The notes: generated by a model from the sequence alone, not told the origin. Shown: positions 7,873-18,766, counted from the stretch's first letter. The stretch is DNA of 63,147 nucleotides from Spirochaetaceae bacterium bin103 (GCA_002238925.1 MPNH01000028.1:1-63147), one strand, 5' to 3'. Numbers and translations are program-made.

Positions 7873-8826
7873 TCAGGGCAACCAGCCGTCGACGATGACG
7901 ATTGCCAGCAGCGCCGGCAGGTAGAGCACCGAGGCGCGCAGCAGGCGGCGTGCGCTGTCCTGGTCGCGGCGGCGGGCGAACGACACGCCGGCTGCCAGGT
8001 AGAGCAGCCCGATCACCAGGGCGCCGGCGGCGTACGCCGCGCCGGTCGTGCCGGTCGCGGTGAGCGCCATCGACACCGGAATCAGGGCGGCCGCGAACAC
8101 GATTACCTGGGTGGTCAGGAAACGCCCGCCGGCGCCGACCTCGCTGGCCATCTTCAGGCCGGCGCGCCGGTAGTCGTCGCGGTACGCCCAGGCGATGGCG
8201 TAGAAGTGCGGATGCTGCCACAGGAACAGCACGGCGAACAGAATCCAGGCGCCGGCCTGCAAGCCGCCGGCGGCGGCAGACCAGCCGATCAGCGGCGGCA
8301 ACGCGCCGGGTATGGCGCCGAGCGGGGTGTTCAGCCAGGAGCGGCGCTTCATCGGCGTGTACACCAGCAGGTAGAGCAGCGCCGCCAGCATGCCGATCAG
8401 CGCCGGCAGCACGCCGCCGCCGCGCCACAACAGCAGGGCGCCGGCGGCCAGCAGCAGCGCGCCGAACCACGCCGCGGCGCGGCGCGAAACCGCGCCGCGC
8501 GGCAACGCGCGCCGGCGGGTGCGCTCCATGCGCGCGTCCACCTCATGTTCCAGCACGTTGTTGAGCACGCCGGACCCGGCCGACAGGAGCGCGGTGCCGA
8601 TCAGCACCAGCGCCAGAACCGCGCCGCCATCCGGTGCGGCGCCGGCGGACCCGTAGCCGAGCGCGGTGGCCGCCACGACCATCAGCACGATGCGCTCCTT
8701 GACCAGCGAGCGCAGGGCGCCGATCCGGGACGGGAAATGTTTACCGTGCACACGCGTGCGTGTCGTATCGGGGCTGGCGTTGCGGGCGACCGCGGCGCCC
8801 GGCGGCGGTGGAGGGGCGCCGGTCAT
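7873..8826 (-). CDS. ctaB: Protoheme IX farnesyltransferase
   Basis: This membrane enzyme of 317 residues (also called CyoE) adds a farnesyl group to heme b to make heme O, the precursor of heme A in terminal oxidases. The UbiA-family prenyl-diphosphate motifs are visible as NNVLEHEVDARMERT and DDYRRAGLKM, with YTPMKRRSWLNTPLG between them, and about nine hydrophobic segments. It ends four bases after lipA on the opposite strand. It lies 49 bases downstream of ctaA, so both are probably cotranscribed. No cytochrome oxidase subunits are in the window. Confidence 0.92.
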   Translation of the reverse strand: MTGAPPPPPGAAVARNASPDTTRTRVHGKHFPSRIGALRSLVKERIVLMVVAATALGYGSAGAAPDGGAVLALVLIGTALLSAGSGVLNNVLEHEVDARMERTRRRALPRGAVSRRAAAWFGALLLAAGALLLWRGGGVLPALIGMLAALLYLLVYTPMKRRSWLNTPLGAIPGALPPLIGWSAAAGGLQAGAWILFAVLFLWQHPHFYAIAWAYRDDYRRAGLKMASEVGAGGRFLTTQVIVFAAALIPVSMALTATGTTGAAYAAGALVIGLLYLAAGVSFARRRDQDSARRLLRASVLYLPALLAIVIVDGWLP

Positions 8827-8875
8827 GGCAGTAAGACTGCACGCGCGCGTTCCGGCAGTCTGGTACCTCGCAGGC

Positions 8876-9916
8876 TCATTGGCTATCCGTGGCGCCGGGC
8901 GGACTGACCGTGGCGGGCAGTGCGGATGCCGGCAGCGGGATGCATCTGACCAGGAACAGCAGGGTCACGGCAAGCAGCGCGGCGCCGAGCAGGACGTGGA
9001 AGCTGGCCAGGGCCGGGGAGCGCGCGGTGAGCACGGTGAGTACGCCGAGCAGCGCCTGCACGACGGTGGCGCTGTTGATCCACTTCAGCAGGCGCCGCGC
9101 GGCCGGGAAGGCGCCGCTGCGATAGACGGCGCGGTTGGCGGCGACCACGGCGAGGCCGACGGCGGCGGCGCCGGCACGGTGCAGGAAATGGATCACCACC
9201 TGGGTCCGGGTGGCCGGTTCCAGGAGCAACTGAAAGCGGCTGGCGTTGACGTGCGCCAACATCTGGTCGTCAAACCGCGGCACCAGTTGGCCGCCCATGA
9301 GGGGAAAGTCGGGAATCGCGATGCCGGACTCGGTGTGCCGCATCAGCGCTCCGAGCAGCAACTGCACGTACACCGCCGCGACCAGGATGACCGCTGCCGC
9401 GAACACCGCCCGGCTGTGCGGCGAGGATTCCGCCCGGTTGGGAGGCGCCGACGCGGCGCCGGCCTCGCGGGCGCGCCACTCGCGCGACTCCGCGTAGGCG
9501 ATGTACACCAGCAGCAGGAACAGCGTCTGCGCCAGCACGGCATGGGTCATGGAGATCGGCGTGGGCAGCAGCAGCAGCACGGTCAGTCCGCCGAGACCGC
9601 CCTGGATGAGAATCAGCGCCACGGCCAGCCACGCCAGCATCCGTACCCACCGGCGCTGCTCGAGCCGGCTCACCACCACGGCCTGGATCACTACCAGCAG
9701 GCCGACGGCGGCGGCCGCCATGCGATGGCCGTGCTCGTACAGGATGCCGCCCACCATGGGGGGAAACAGCATGCCGTAGGACAGCGGCCAGTCGGGTACC
9801 GCCAGCCCCGACCCGGTGCTGGTTACGAGACTGCCGATGAAAATGAGCAGCAGCGTCGCGCCGGCCGTGACCTTGGCCAGCACGCGCGTGCGACCGTCAG
9901 TGGGAATTGCCGTCAT
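8876..9916 (-). CDS. ctaA: Heme A synthase (COX15/CtaA)
   Basis: This integral membrane protein of 346 residues oxidises the heme O methyl group to a formyl group. Eight hydrophobic segments are visible. Conserved histidines occur in YEHGHRMAAAAVG, SMTHAVLAQT, VIHFLHRAGAAAVG and SFHVLLGAAL, the four heme-ligand positions of the family. The early motif GSLVTSTGSGLAVPDWPLS is characteristic. A short Ala/Ser-rich insertion sits in the central loop. The ATG at 9916 was chosen because the family motif begins about twelve residues later; no clear Shine-Dalgarno sequence is present. Confidence 0.92.
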   Translation of the reverse strand: MTAIPTDGRTRVLAKVTAGATLLLIFIGSLVTSTGSGLAVPDWPLSYGMLFPPMVGGILYEHGHRMAAAAVGLLVVIQAVVVSRLEQRRWVRMLAWLAVALILIQGGLGGLTVLLLLPTPISMTHAVLAQTLFLLLVYIAYAESREWRAREAGAASAPPNRAESSPHSRAVFAAAVILVAAVYVQLLLGALMRHTESGIAIPDFPLMGGQLVPRFDDQMLAHVNASRFQLLLEPATRTQVVIHFLHRAGAAAVGLAVVAANRAVYRSGAFPAARRLLKWINSATVVQALLGVLTVLTARSPALASFHVLLGAALLAVTLLFLVRCIPLPASALPATVSPPGATDSQ

Positions 9917-9917
9917 C

Positions 9918-9953
9918 AGTGTCGCCGGGCGGAGGGAGTGTCGCCGGGCGGAT
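9918..9953. repeat. Direct repeat upstream of ctaA
   Basis: AGTGTCGCCGGGCGGA occurs at 9918 and again at 9937, a 19-bp period. It occupies the ctaA 5' untranslated region. No function is apparent. Confidence 0.7.
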
Positions 9954-10008
9954 GGAAGATACGCTTTTTCGGGCCGCCGGCAACGGCCGCTTGCCGCGGG
10001 CGTGTCCC

Positions 10009-10659
10009 TTAGTGGATGGGCACCATGGCGAAGGCGAGCGACGACTCGATTTCGCGGACCGCCGAGGCGACCTCGCGGGCGATCAGGTCGAGCTTGCTGA
10101 TCTGGCGGATACGCGGCGTGACCTGCTTCAGCTCGCGGCTTGACAGCAGGCTGCTGAAGATGCCGCACACGTCCGCGAGCGCGATCAGGACGATGTCGCG
10201 AACGTCGGGGATCTGGTCGGTGAACAACACCTCCATGATGCGCAGCTTGACCTCGCGCAGGGTCTGGTTGTCGATTACCGGGTAGCGGCGGGTATGGAAC
10301 ACCCACAGGAAGCGGCCCTGTTCCTCGCGCAGAATGCCGCGTTCCACCAGCCGCGTGAGCGAGCGCTCGCGGATCTCTCCGGCGGAGGGAGTGATCTGCT
10401 GAATCCAGTCGCGGGTAGTGTAGGTCACCATCGAGCTGGTGATCCGGCGGAACGTCGGCTCCAGCAGCTCGTCCTCGATCGGCGTCCGGTCCACGACGAA
10501 CAGGCGCTCCGGATCGGTATCGATCCGGCCCTCCATCGCCAGGTCCATCAGCACCGATCCGGCCAGGGCGAATTCGAGGGATTGCACCGGTAGGTCGACA
10601 AACGTACCATCCCCGTCATCAAGCAACAGCAACATGATTTCTTCAGAGAACCTGAGCAT
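10009..10659 (-). CDS. GPP34 (Golgi phosphoprotein 3-like) family protein
   Basis: A protein of 216 residues starting MLRFSEEIMLLLLDDGDGTF and continuing with SLEFALAGSVLMDLAMEGRI. This is the opening of the GPP34 domain, which in eukaryotes (GOLPH3/Vps74) binds phosphatidylinositol 4-phosphate. Bacterial members, common in actinobacteria, have no settled role; membrane binding is inferred only by homology. It is soluble, with no signal peptide. It lies downstream of and divergent from cdd across 112 bases and precedes ctaA-ctaB on the same strand. Confidence 0.82.
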   Translation of the reverse strand: MLRFSEEIMLLLLDDGDGTFVDLPVQSLEFALAGSVLMDLAMEGRIDTDPERLFVVDRTPIEDELLEPTFRRITSSMVTYTTRDWIQQITPSAGEIRERSLTRLVERGILREEQGRFLWVFHTRRYPVIDNQTLREVKLRIMEVLFTDQIPDVRDIVLIALADVCGIFSSLLSSRELKQVTPRIRQISKLDLIAREVASAVREIESSLAFAMVPIH

Positions 10660-10771
10660 TTACCTGCCTCCCCACTCGCCGCGACCGGCGCGAACATCGT
10701 GTCCGTAACCATGACACAACAGCCGCCGGTGGTCCAGGGCATCGCACCGGCGCCGGCGGCGGACGTCCGCC

Positions 10772-11206
10772 ATGGCTGACCACACGCCGGCGCCGCGCCG
10801 CGCCGCGCCAGACGGGGACGCCGGCATCATCGCCGCGGCAACCGCGGCGCGCGATCTCGCCTACGCGCCCTACTCGCGGTTCCTGGTGGGCGCCGCGGTG
10901 CGCACCGACGACGGCGCCGTCCATGCCGGCTGCAACGTCGAGAATGCCGCCTACCCGGAGGGAATTTGCGCCGAGGCATCCGCCCTGGCGGCGATGGTGA
11001 TGGCGGGAGGGCGGCGCGTGACGGAAGTCGCGGTGGTGGGCGCCGGGGACCAGTTATGCACCCCGTGCGGCGGCTGCCGCCAGAAGATCCGCGAATTCGG
11101 CGGCGCCGGCACGCGCGTGCTGGTGTGCGGTCCGGAGGGGCTGCGCAAGGAGTTCACCCTCGGCGAACTGCTGCCGGAGTCGTTCGGCCCCGACAACCTC
11201 GCCTGA
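10772..11206 (+). CDS. cdd: Cytidine deaminase
   Basis: The 144-residue tetrameric-type enzyme deaminates cytidine and deoxycytidine for pyrimidine salvage. The catalytic Glu68 and zinc ligand Cys66 lie in ICAEASAL, and the other zinc cysteines are Cys99 and Cys102 in PCGGCRQ. The substrate-binding YAPYSRFLVGAA and NVENAAYPE are present. The length is normal for the single-domain form, with a slightly long N-terminus. Confidence 0.95.
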   Translation: MADHTPAPRRAAPDGDAGIIAAATAARDLAYAPYSRFLVGAAVRTDDGAVHAGCNVENAAYPEGICAEASALAAMVMAGGRRVTEVAVVGAGDQLCTPCGGCRQKIREFGGAGTRVLVCGPEGLRKEFTLGELLPESFGPDNLA

Positions 11207-11220
11207 GCCGGGGCGGCCGC

Positions 11221-11436
11221 TCAGGCGGCGGAGTTCAGCAGCCGGTCGATCAGGACGAACGCCAGGGCGGCCTGTTCGTTGCGGGACAGGTCGTTCTCGA
11301 TGGCGGTGAGCAACCGTTCGATGCGCGGCGCCGACTGCGGATTATCGCGGGCGAGCCGAAACGCGGCTTCCAGTTGCGTCTGATTGATGCAGTACACCGA
11401 CTCGCCGCCGGTGACGTCGACCGATCCGACCGCCAT
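11221..11436 (-). CDS. Small hypothetical protein
   Basis: A 71-residue frame begins six bases after the stop of the Fe-S carrier gene on the same strand. The sequence is helical and Ala/Leu-rich (FRLARDNPQSAPRIERLLTA). I do not recognise a family. Its position suggests translation with the Fe-S carrier, but it could also be a chance open frame. Confidence 0.45.
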   Translation of the reverse strand: MAVGSVDVTGGESVYCINQTQLEAAFRLARDNPQSAPRIERLLTAIENDLSRNEQAALAFVLIDRLLNSAA

Positions 11437-11442
11437 GCGCGG

Positions 11443-11787
11443 TCAGACGGCGAAGCTGGAACCGCAGCCGCACGCTTTGCTGGCGTTGGGATTGCGGAAC
11501 CGGAAGCCGAGGTTGATCAGGTCGTCGGAGTAGTCGATTTCCAGGCCGTCGACGTGCTGCGAGCTGTTGCGGTCGGCGAGAATGCGGACGCCGCCGGAGC
11601 CGAACACCTGCCGGTCGAAGGGCGTCTCGGTGGTGTCGACCGCGGCTTCGTAGGTCATCCCGGCACAGCCGCCCTCGGTGACCCAGATGCGGAGGAACTG
11701 GTCGGTCTCGCCGGCAAGCCGGGCGATCTCGGCGATGGCGCGCTCGCTGACGTTGATCAGCGGCTGCCTGGTAATGGTTTCCTGCAC
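11443..11787 (-). CDS. A-type Fe-S cluster carrier (IscA/ErpA/HesB)
   Basis: A 114-residue protein that accepts and hands on Fe-S clusters to target enzymes. The three invariant cysteines are Cys41 (EGGCAGMTY), Cys106 and Cys108 (ACGCGSSF). GTG at 11787 is preferred because AGGAG lies about seven bases upstream; a GTG at 11802 would place the ribosome site inside the gene. Clients visible in this window include LipA and QueG. Whether it is functionally ErpA or SufA cannot be told from sequence alone. Confidence 0.9.
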   Translation of the reverse strand: MQETITRQPLINVSERAIAEIARLAGETDQFLRIWVTEGGCAGMTYEAAVDTTETPFDRQVFGSGGVRILADRNSSQHVDGLEIDYSDDLINLGFRFRNPNASKACGCGSSFAV

Positions 11788-11924
11788 GGCACGACTCCTC
11801 ACTGCAAGCTACTGTCGCCGCTCGAACGTGTCAAACCGCGACGACCGCGAAACCGCGAACCGCGACGAGTGCATTCCTTCAGTGGGGAAGCGGCGCGCCG
11901 GCTGCGGTCGAGGCGCCGCAGCCC

Positions 11925-12706
11925 TCAGGCGGTGGGCTCTGCCCGGTTGTCCTTCGCGTCAACTCGCTGCCTGAGGCGCCGGAATGTCGTCTCGTCGATG
12001 CCCGTGGCCGCTTCGATGGTGGGCCACGGTATATCTCGTGCCACGAACCCCTCAATGGCTCGCACCTGGCCCTTCAATTCACCCTCTCGGCGGCCTTCCT
12101 GGCGGCCTTCCTGGCGGCCCTCCCGCCGCCCTCGCTCGATCATTTCTTCCACGTAGTTCATCACCTCTCCTCCTCGTCCCGGCACGTTCCTTCGCAGCGC
12201 CTCCGAAAACACGTTGCGCTGTGCTTCCGGCTGCGTCGCCAGCACGTACTCCACGTGCTTGGCCACTTCCTCGAACCCCTTGGCGCGGTACAACTCCCCG
12301 GCACCAGCAGCGGCAACCGCTCGTCATTTTCATGGGTCCGGTGCCACTGCTGCCACACCTGTACGCAGTAGCCCAGCAGTCGCAGCCGCAGCCACGGGTC
12401 CGGCGTCGACTGATGCTCCAGCAGCACGTACACCAGCACCGGCGTCTCGGTGCCTTGCCGCTCCACCGAATACAGCATGTCGGTCTCGTTGCGGCGCCAG
12501 TCGTCATCCACGAAGCGACCGCGCAGCAGGCTGAGCGTCGGCCACTTCAGCGTGTCGGCGAGCGGGCGCGGCACACAGGTGCGCAGCAGGCTGGCGGCGT
12601 CCTGCTCATTCGAGAACACGCGCTGGAAGTATTTGTCGTGCGGTTGGCTGACCGCCGTCTCCGCGGTGCCGCCATCCGCCTGCTCTGCTACGCGCTCGTC
12701 AGCCAT
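11925..12706 (-). pseudogene. Decayed Rpn-family (PD-(D/E)XK) nuclease gene
   Basis: The first part, from ATG at 12706, reads HDKYFQRVFSN...ETDMLYSVE...VYVLLEHQSTPDPWLRLRL, the N-terminal nuclease core of recombination-promoting (Rpn/YhgA-like) proteins, up to RLPLLVPG near 12300. The second part, in another frame, reads ELYRAKGFEEVAKHVEYVLAT and ends in the family's charged repeat GRQEGRQEGRREG plus a short tail. Roughly 100 family residues normally found between these parts are missing and the frame changes at the join, so the gene has suffered an internal deletion. These genes commonly decay in this way in GC-rich genomes. Confidence 0.75.
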
Positions 12707-13494
12707 GAGACTTGTCGGCGAACGTATCCGCGCACCATCTTCGGCGTCAACGGCAGGTCTGGATGGATGGACGCGCCCTGGCCGCGCTCGCCGCCATGCT
12801 CCGACCCGCGTCAGCGTGCGCCCAGGGCACCCAACCGGTCCGACGGCTCAACGAGTGCCAGAGTGACTGAGCGTATTGAGCGGTTTGTGCCCGAATAATT
12901 TGTCGGACATTCGACGGGAAAATCGGGCGCGGGGGTTGCGGGGCGGCTCAGCGCGTAGGCGAATCTTCGCGGCGGGCGCGGAACCGGGCACATGCGGACG
13001 TGGCGCCGGTGGCCCCGGCTTGGCGCCGACGCGGCACTACTCCGGCGCCACCGGGCGCGCGCGCCGCTACTTCGGCGCGGCAGTCGGCGCCGGCGGCAGT
13101 GTTGGAAGGCGCTCGCGCAGGCGGCGCTTCATCGGGCGCGTCCGCCACTATTTCGGCGCCGCAGTTCGCGTCCGGTGCCTTGGCGGATGGTTGCCATGCC
13201 GGCGCCGCCGTGCGGGGCTCGCCGGTCGCCACTTCGGCGCCGCAGTCGGTGCTCGGCGTGTTCCCGGGCGGCAGACCGCCCGACGTAGCAGCCGGAGCGG
13301 CGGCGCCACATTCCCGCCGCTGTCCGGCGCCACGTCTGGCAACGCGACGGTGGTCGTCTATTGCCTCAACATGTTCGGCGACGCCCAACGCGACCTGCTC
13401 GCCCCCCGGCTTCGCGTCGGCGCCCGCTAGTAGCTGCCGCTGCGATGGATGCAGTGGCCGACGGGCTAGTACAATCAGCCGTGGAGGTGATGTG
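12707..13494. other. 788-bp stretch without a convincing gene, with degenerate repeats
   Basis: Open frames exist on both strands but none shows a recognisable domain, ribosome site or natural composition. The stretch 13030-13330 contains at least three imperfect copies of a CGCCACTTCGGCGCCGCAG-like core at about 13065, 13144 and 13226, spaced roughly 80 bp, with weaker ones on either side. Read on the minus strand these give repeated CGAEV motifs. The last bases (13470-13475, TACAAT) could be a -10 box for the cupin gene. Confidence 0.6.
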
Positions 13495-13833
13495 ATGACC
13501 AATCTGATCGAATTGCAGGATGGCAAGACCGAAGAGGGACCGGATGGCGTGTTCCGCACCACGTTGAGCTACGGCGCGGAGGCGATGCTGTGCCACTTCA
13601 CGGCCAGGCAGGGCGCCACGATCCCGCTGCACAACCACCCGGCGGTGCAGAGCGGCTTCTGCATCAAGGGCAAGGTGCGCTTCCGGCGCGGCGAGGGCGA
13701 CGACCAGTTCGTGGCCACCGCGGGAACCAGCTATTTCTTCGGTCCGAACGAGTTTCACGGCGCGGAGATGCTTGAGGACAGCGAATTCGTCGAGGTGTTC
13801 TCGCCGATGCGGCCGGAGTACGCGCCCTCGTAA
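13495..13833 (+). CDS. Small cupin-domain protein
   Basis: A 112-residue single-domain cupin. The first metal-binding motif is seen in IPLHNHPAVQSGFCIKGKV and the second in FFGPNEFHGAEMLEDSEFVE. Proteins of this kind bind a divalent metal and act as isomerases, dioxygenases or sensors, so the reaction cannot be named. GGAGGTG lies five bases before the ATG. It stands alone, upstream of queG on the same strand. Confidence 0.88.
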   Translation: MTNLIELQDGKTEEGPDGVFRTTLSYGAEAMLCHFTARQGATIPLHNHPAVQSGFCIKGKVRFRRGEGDDQFVATAGTSYFFGPNEFHGAEMLEDSEFVEVFSPMRPEYAPS

Positions 13834-13848
13834 CCGCGTTATCGGATT

Positions 13849-15321
<1,473 letters not shown>

Positions 15322-15325
<4 letters not shown>

Positions 15326-16820
15326 ACGAGGCGCCGACCGCGGTCTCCGATCCCGAGCAGGACACCATCGTCGCCATCGCCACGCCGCCCGGTACCGGCG
15401 CATTGGCGATCGTCCGGCTGAGCGGTCCCGGCGCACTGGCGGTGGCCGACGCGGTGTTTCGCGGGCGCGGTTCGCTGCGCGAGGCGGCATCCCACACCGC
15501 TCACTATGGCGACATCGTGCGCCCGCCCGCCGACCGGCCGGATGGCGGCGAGGCGGCCGGCGAAGTCGTCGACGACGTGGTGGCCACGGTGTTTCGCTCG
15601 CCGGCCAGCTACACCGGTGAGGACACGGTGGAGATTACCTGTCACGGCTCGGGCTTGGTGGCCGCGACCGTGGTGAGCGCGCTCCTGAACGAGGGCGCGC
15701 GCAGCGCGGAGCCCCGCGAGGTTACGCGCCGCGCGCGGGCCCGGGGTAGTCCCCCCGCCGCGCCTTCCTGAACGGCAAGCTCGACCTGACCCAGGCCGAG
15801 GCGGTGGCCGAGGTGATCCGGTCCGCCACCGCGGCATCGTTGCGCGGCGCACGCAATCGTTTGAGCGGCGCCCTGGGCGCACGCGTCTCGGCGTTGCGGC
15901 AGCAACTGCTGGACTGCGCCGCACACGTGGAACTGGCGCTGGACTTCGCCGAGGAGGACGTGGAATTGGCGCCGGCGGAACTGGTCGCAGCCGAGGTGCG
16001 GGGGGTGCGCACCGCCATCGCGGGGATGCTCGCCACCTTCCGCGCCGGGCGCATGCTGCGCGACGGCATCCACGTGGTGTTGGCCGGGCCGCCCAATGTC
16101 GGCAAGTCATCGCTGCTGAACCGCCTGGCTCAGGAAGCACGCGCGCTGGTCACCGACGTGCCGGGCACCACGCGCGACGTGATTCGCGAGGATTTGGATA
16201 TCCACGGCGTGCCAGTGCGCCTGTACGACACGGCCGGGCTGCGGGTGACCGACGAGACCGTGGAGCGCCTGGGGGTGGAGCGCAGCATTGCCACGGCGGC
16301 GGACGCCGACCTGGTGCTGTTCGTTTGTGCCGCCGACGAGTCGTTTCCGAATGACGCGCTGTGCCAGGTGCGCACCGCCACCGCCGCCACCGGCATCCCG
16401 GTAGTGGTAATCGCCAACAAGTGCGATCTTGCCGATTGCCGTGACCTGCCGGGGCGCCGCGAGCCGCTCGACCCTTCGCCGGCTGTTGTTGCCGATGGCG
16501 CGCCGCCGTGCGAGCTGGCGGTGTCGGCGCGCACCGGAGCGCGGCTCGACGACCTGTGCGACCTGTTGCTGAAGCGCACCGTGGGGGCGGGCTACACTGA
16601 ACGCACGGCGCTGGTGGCCAGCGTTCGCCACCGCGACAGCTTGCAGCGCGCCGAGACCGCGCTGGCGCGCGCCGAGCAGGCCGCGGCGGCGGCGATTGGC
16701 GGCGAACTGGTAGCCGCCGACCTGCGCGACGCGGTCTCTCACCTGGAGGAGATTGTCGGCATCGTGGCCAGCGACGACGTGCTGAACCGAATCTTCGCCG
16801 AGTTCTGCATCGGCAAATAG
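15322..16820 (+). CDS. mnmE: tRNA modification GTPase, interrupted by 29-bp near-duplication
   Basis: MnmE works with MnmG to place the 5-(carboxymethyl)aminomethyl group on wobble uridine of tRNAs. The N-terminal domain reads DTIVAIATPPGTGALAIVRL and the tetrahydrofolate-binding part SYTGEDTVEITCHG. The G domain has GPPNVGKSSLLN, a DVPGTTRD switch, DTAG and NKCD, and the protein ends in the invariant CIGK. A 29-bp insertion near 15734-15762 creates a stop at 15771. It is a near-copy of the adjacent bases that code PGEFTRRAF. Removing it gives one 489-codon frame. The start ATG at 15322 overlaps the queG stop. The partner mnmG lies at 24293. Confidence 0.92.
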
Positions 16821-16924
16821 CACCGCCCGTCTGCTGCGTTGCTTGGGCTGCTGATTCTCGCCGGCGCCCAGCCGCGGATATACTCGCGGCGATGGACACG
16901 CCCGTGCCCCCCGCACCCTCCGTA

Positions 16925-17746
16925 ATGTGCGATCGCGTGCCGGGGCGCGGGGCGATGGTTGCGACGGTGCTGCTGCTGTGTGCTGCCGCCGGGTTTGCGG
17001 ACGGCAGCGAGGAGTTGGCCGACTACGAGCCGTCGCCCGAAGCGGTGCGGCTGCTGGCCGACTTCGAACGCTACTATCATGAAACGATCCTCGGCACGCC
17101 AACCCCGGAGCGGGTGGCCGCCGATACCGAGCGCTGGCTCGAGCGCGCCGAGGCGCTCGCGGACGATCCGCCCGCGCAGCACTACCTGCTGGCCTGGATC
17201 GAGTTCGAGGCGTTCAACCAGCTGTGGTGGAGCGCCGGCGAGGGCGCGCACCTGCCGCGCGCACACGACCACATTCGCCGTTTTGCCGAGTTGAAGGTTG
17301 CATTCGCCGCCGGGTACGCGCTGTACGGCGCGATTGTCGGCCAGATGATCGCCGTCAATCCGCTCAACGTGGTCGGCTACGCCGGCACGGCCGGGCAGGT
17401 CACCGAGACCGCGCTCGAGTTGGACCCCGCGAATCAGTTGGCGCGCCTGAATTACGGGATCGGGCTGCTGAACACCCCGCCCGCGTTCGGCGGCGACCCC
17501 GAGCGGGCGGTGGCAGAGATGCGCACGGCGTATGCCGGCGGCGACCTTGGCACCCGCGCCACCGTCGGCGTTTGGCTGGCGATTGCGTACGCCAAGCTCG
17601 GCCGCACGGACGAGGCGGTGCGGGTGGTCGAGGAGGTGATCGGACTCGCCTCCGGGTTTGCCCCGGCATTGGCCACCGCCGAAGCGCTGGAGCGCGGCAT
17701 CGAGCCGCTGGAGTACTGGCGGCAGATTCGTGCCGCGCGCCGCTGA
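16925..17746 (+). CDS. Exported TPR-like protein
   Basis: A protein of about 273 residues with a signal peptide (MVATVLLLCAAAGFADG) and then helical repeats rich in Ala, Leu and Tyr. Two short tetratricopeptide-like units are visible around ALELDPANQLARLNYGIGLL and AYAKLGRTDEAVRVVEEVIG, the pattern of a TPR scaffold. I do not recognise a specific family. The start could also be ATG at 16892 or 16954; all keep the signal sequence. It converges on the Opp operon with a 15-base gap. Confidence 0.7.
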   Translation: MCDRVPGRGAMVATVLLLCAAAGFADGSEELADYEPSPEAVRLLADFERYYHETILGTPTPERVAADTERWLERAEALADDPPAQHYLLAWIEFEAFNQLWWSAGEGAHLPRAHDHIRRFAELKVAFAAGYALYGAIVGQMIAVNPLNVVGYAGTAGQVTETALELDPANQLARLNYGIGLLNTPPAFGGDPERAVAEMRTAYAGGDLGTRATVGVWLAIAYAKLGRTDEAVRVVEEVIGLASGFAPALATAEALERGIEPLEYWRQIRAARR

Positions 17747-17761
17747 CGGCAGCGCCGGGCT

Positions 17762-18766
17762 TCAGCCGCTGCCCTTGTACAGGAAACAGGAGGCGTAGTG
17801 GCCGTCTTCGCCCACCTCGTACAGCCGCGGCGGGCTCTGGTGGCACTCCTCCATGGCGTGCGGGCAGCGGCTGTAGAACTTGCAGCCGGCCTTGTCGCCC
17901 TTGCCGAGCTCCTCCTCCGCCGACACCTCTATGTCCTCCGACCACTTGAGGGCGGGATCGGGGTTGGGGACGGAACCGATCAGAAGCTGGGTGTAGGGGT
18001 GCTGCGGGTTGCCGATGACCCGGGTGGCATCGCCGGTTTCGGACACCGTGCCCTCGTACAGGATGAAGATGCGGTCGCTGATCTGGTAGGCGGTGGACAG
18101 GTCGTGGGTAATGTACAGGAAGCTGATGCCGAAATCGTCCTTCAGCTTGAGCATGATGTCGAGAATCATTGCCCGCAGCGAGGCGTCGATCATCGAAACC
18201 GGCTCGTCGGCCACGATCAGGCGCGGCTTGAGCAGGAACGCGCGCGCCACGATGAGCCGCTGGCGCTGGCCGCCTGACAACTGGTGCGGGTACTTGCCCA
18301 GGATCTCCCCTGGCCGCAGGCCCACCACTTCGAGTGCGTCGCCAATGATGCGTGCCTCGTCGGCCTTGCGCCGCGCCAGCTTGAATTCCGTAACCGCCAT
18401 GTGAAACAGGTGATCGACCCGGTAGAACGGGTTGAACGCGGCGTACGGATCCTGGAACACGGCCTGGCACTCGTGCCGGTACGACATCAGCTCCTTCTTC
18501 GACATCTTGTGGATGTTACGGCCCCGCCACAGGATCTCGCCCGAGGTCGGCTTGATGAAGTCCAGAATGAGGCGCGCGAGCGTGGTCTTGCCGCTGCCCG
18601 ATTCGCCGGCGATTGCCGTGATCTTCGGCTCATCGTCATACAGCGTGAGGGAGAAATCGTCGAGCGCAATCGTTTCGTGCTGCCGGCCGATGCCGCCGCG
18701 GCCGAACACCTTCCTCACGTTCTTCACTTCCAGCAGCCGGTTGCTCATTCTGGTCGGTTCACTCAT
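17762..18766 (-). CDS. oppF: Peptide ABC transporter ATP-binding protein, OppF-like
   Basis: This cytoplasmic ATPase of 334 residues powers oligopeptide or related solute uptake with OppD. It has Walker A GESGSGKTT, signature LSGGQRQRL, Walker B LIVADEPVSMIDAS and switch ITHDL. The C-terminal oligopeptide-transporter extension has the cysteines of CKFYSRCPHAMEECHQ, which in the family bind an Fe-S cluster. Its ATG at 18766 overlaps the oppD stop (ATGA). An unusual aspect is IDAS instead of LDVS in the D-loop region. Confidence 0.92.
   Translation of the reverse strand: MSEPTRMSNRLLEVKNVRKVFGRGGIGRQHETIALDDFSLTLYDDEPKITAIAGESGSGKTTLARLILDFIKPTSGEILWRGRNIHKMSKKELMSYRHECQAVFQDPYAAFNPFYRVDHLFHMAVTEFKLARRKADEARIIGDALEVVGLRPGEILGKYPHQLSGGQRQRLIVARAFLLKPRLIVADEPVSMIDASLRAMILDIMLKLKDDFGISFLYITHDLSTAYQISDRIFILYEGTVSETGDATRVIGNPQHPYTQLLIGSVPNPDPALKWSEDIEVSAEEELGKGDKAGCKFYSRCPHAMEECHQSPPRLYEVGEDGHYASCFLYKGSG

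Noticed and set aside
12080..12125. Short tandem repeats as a CRISPR or satellite
   Set aside because: They encode the GRQEG repeat that ends Rpn-family proteins.
12948..13562. 204-codon minus-strand frame with repeated CGAEV motifs
   Set aside because: No start signal or domain, and the repeats are degenerate on both strands. It is described as a repeat-rich stretch.
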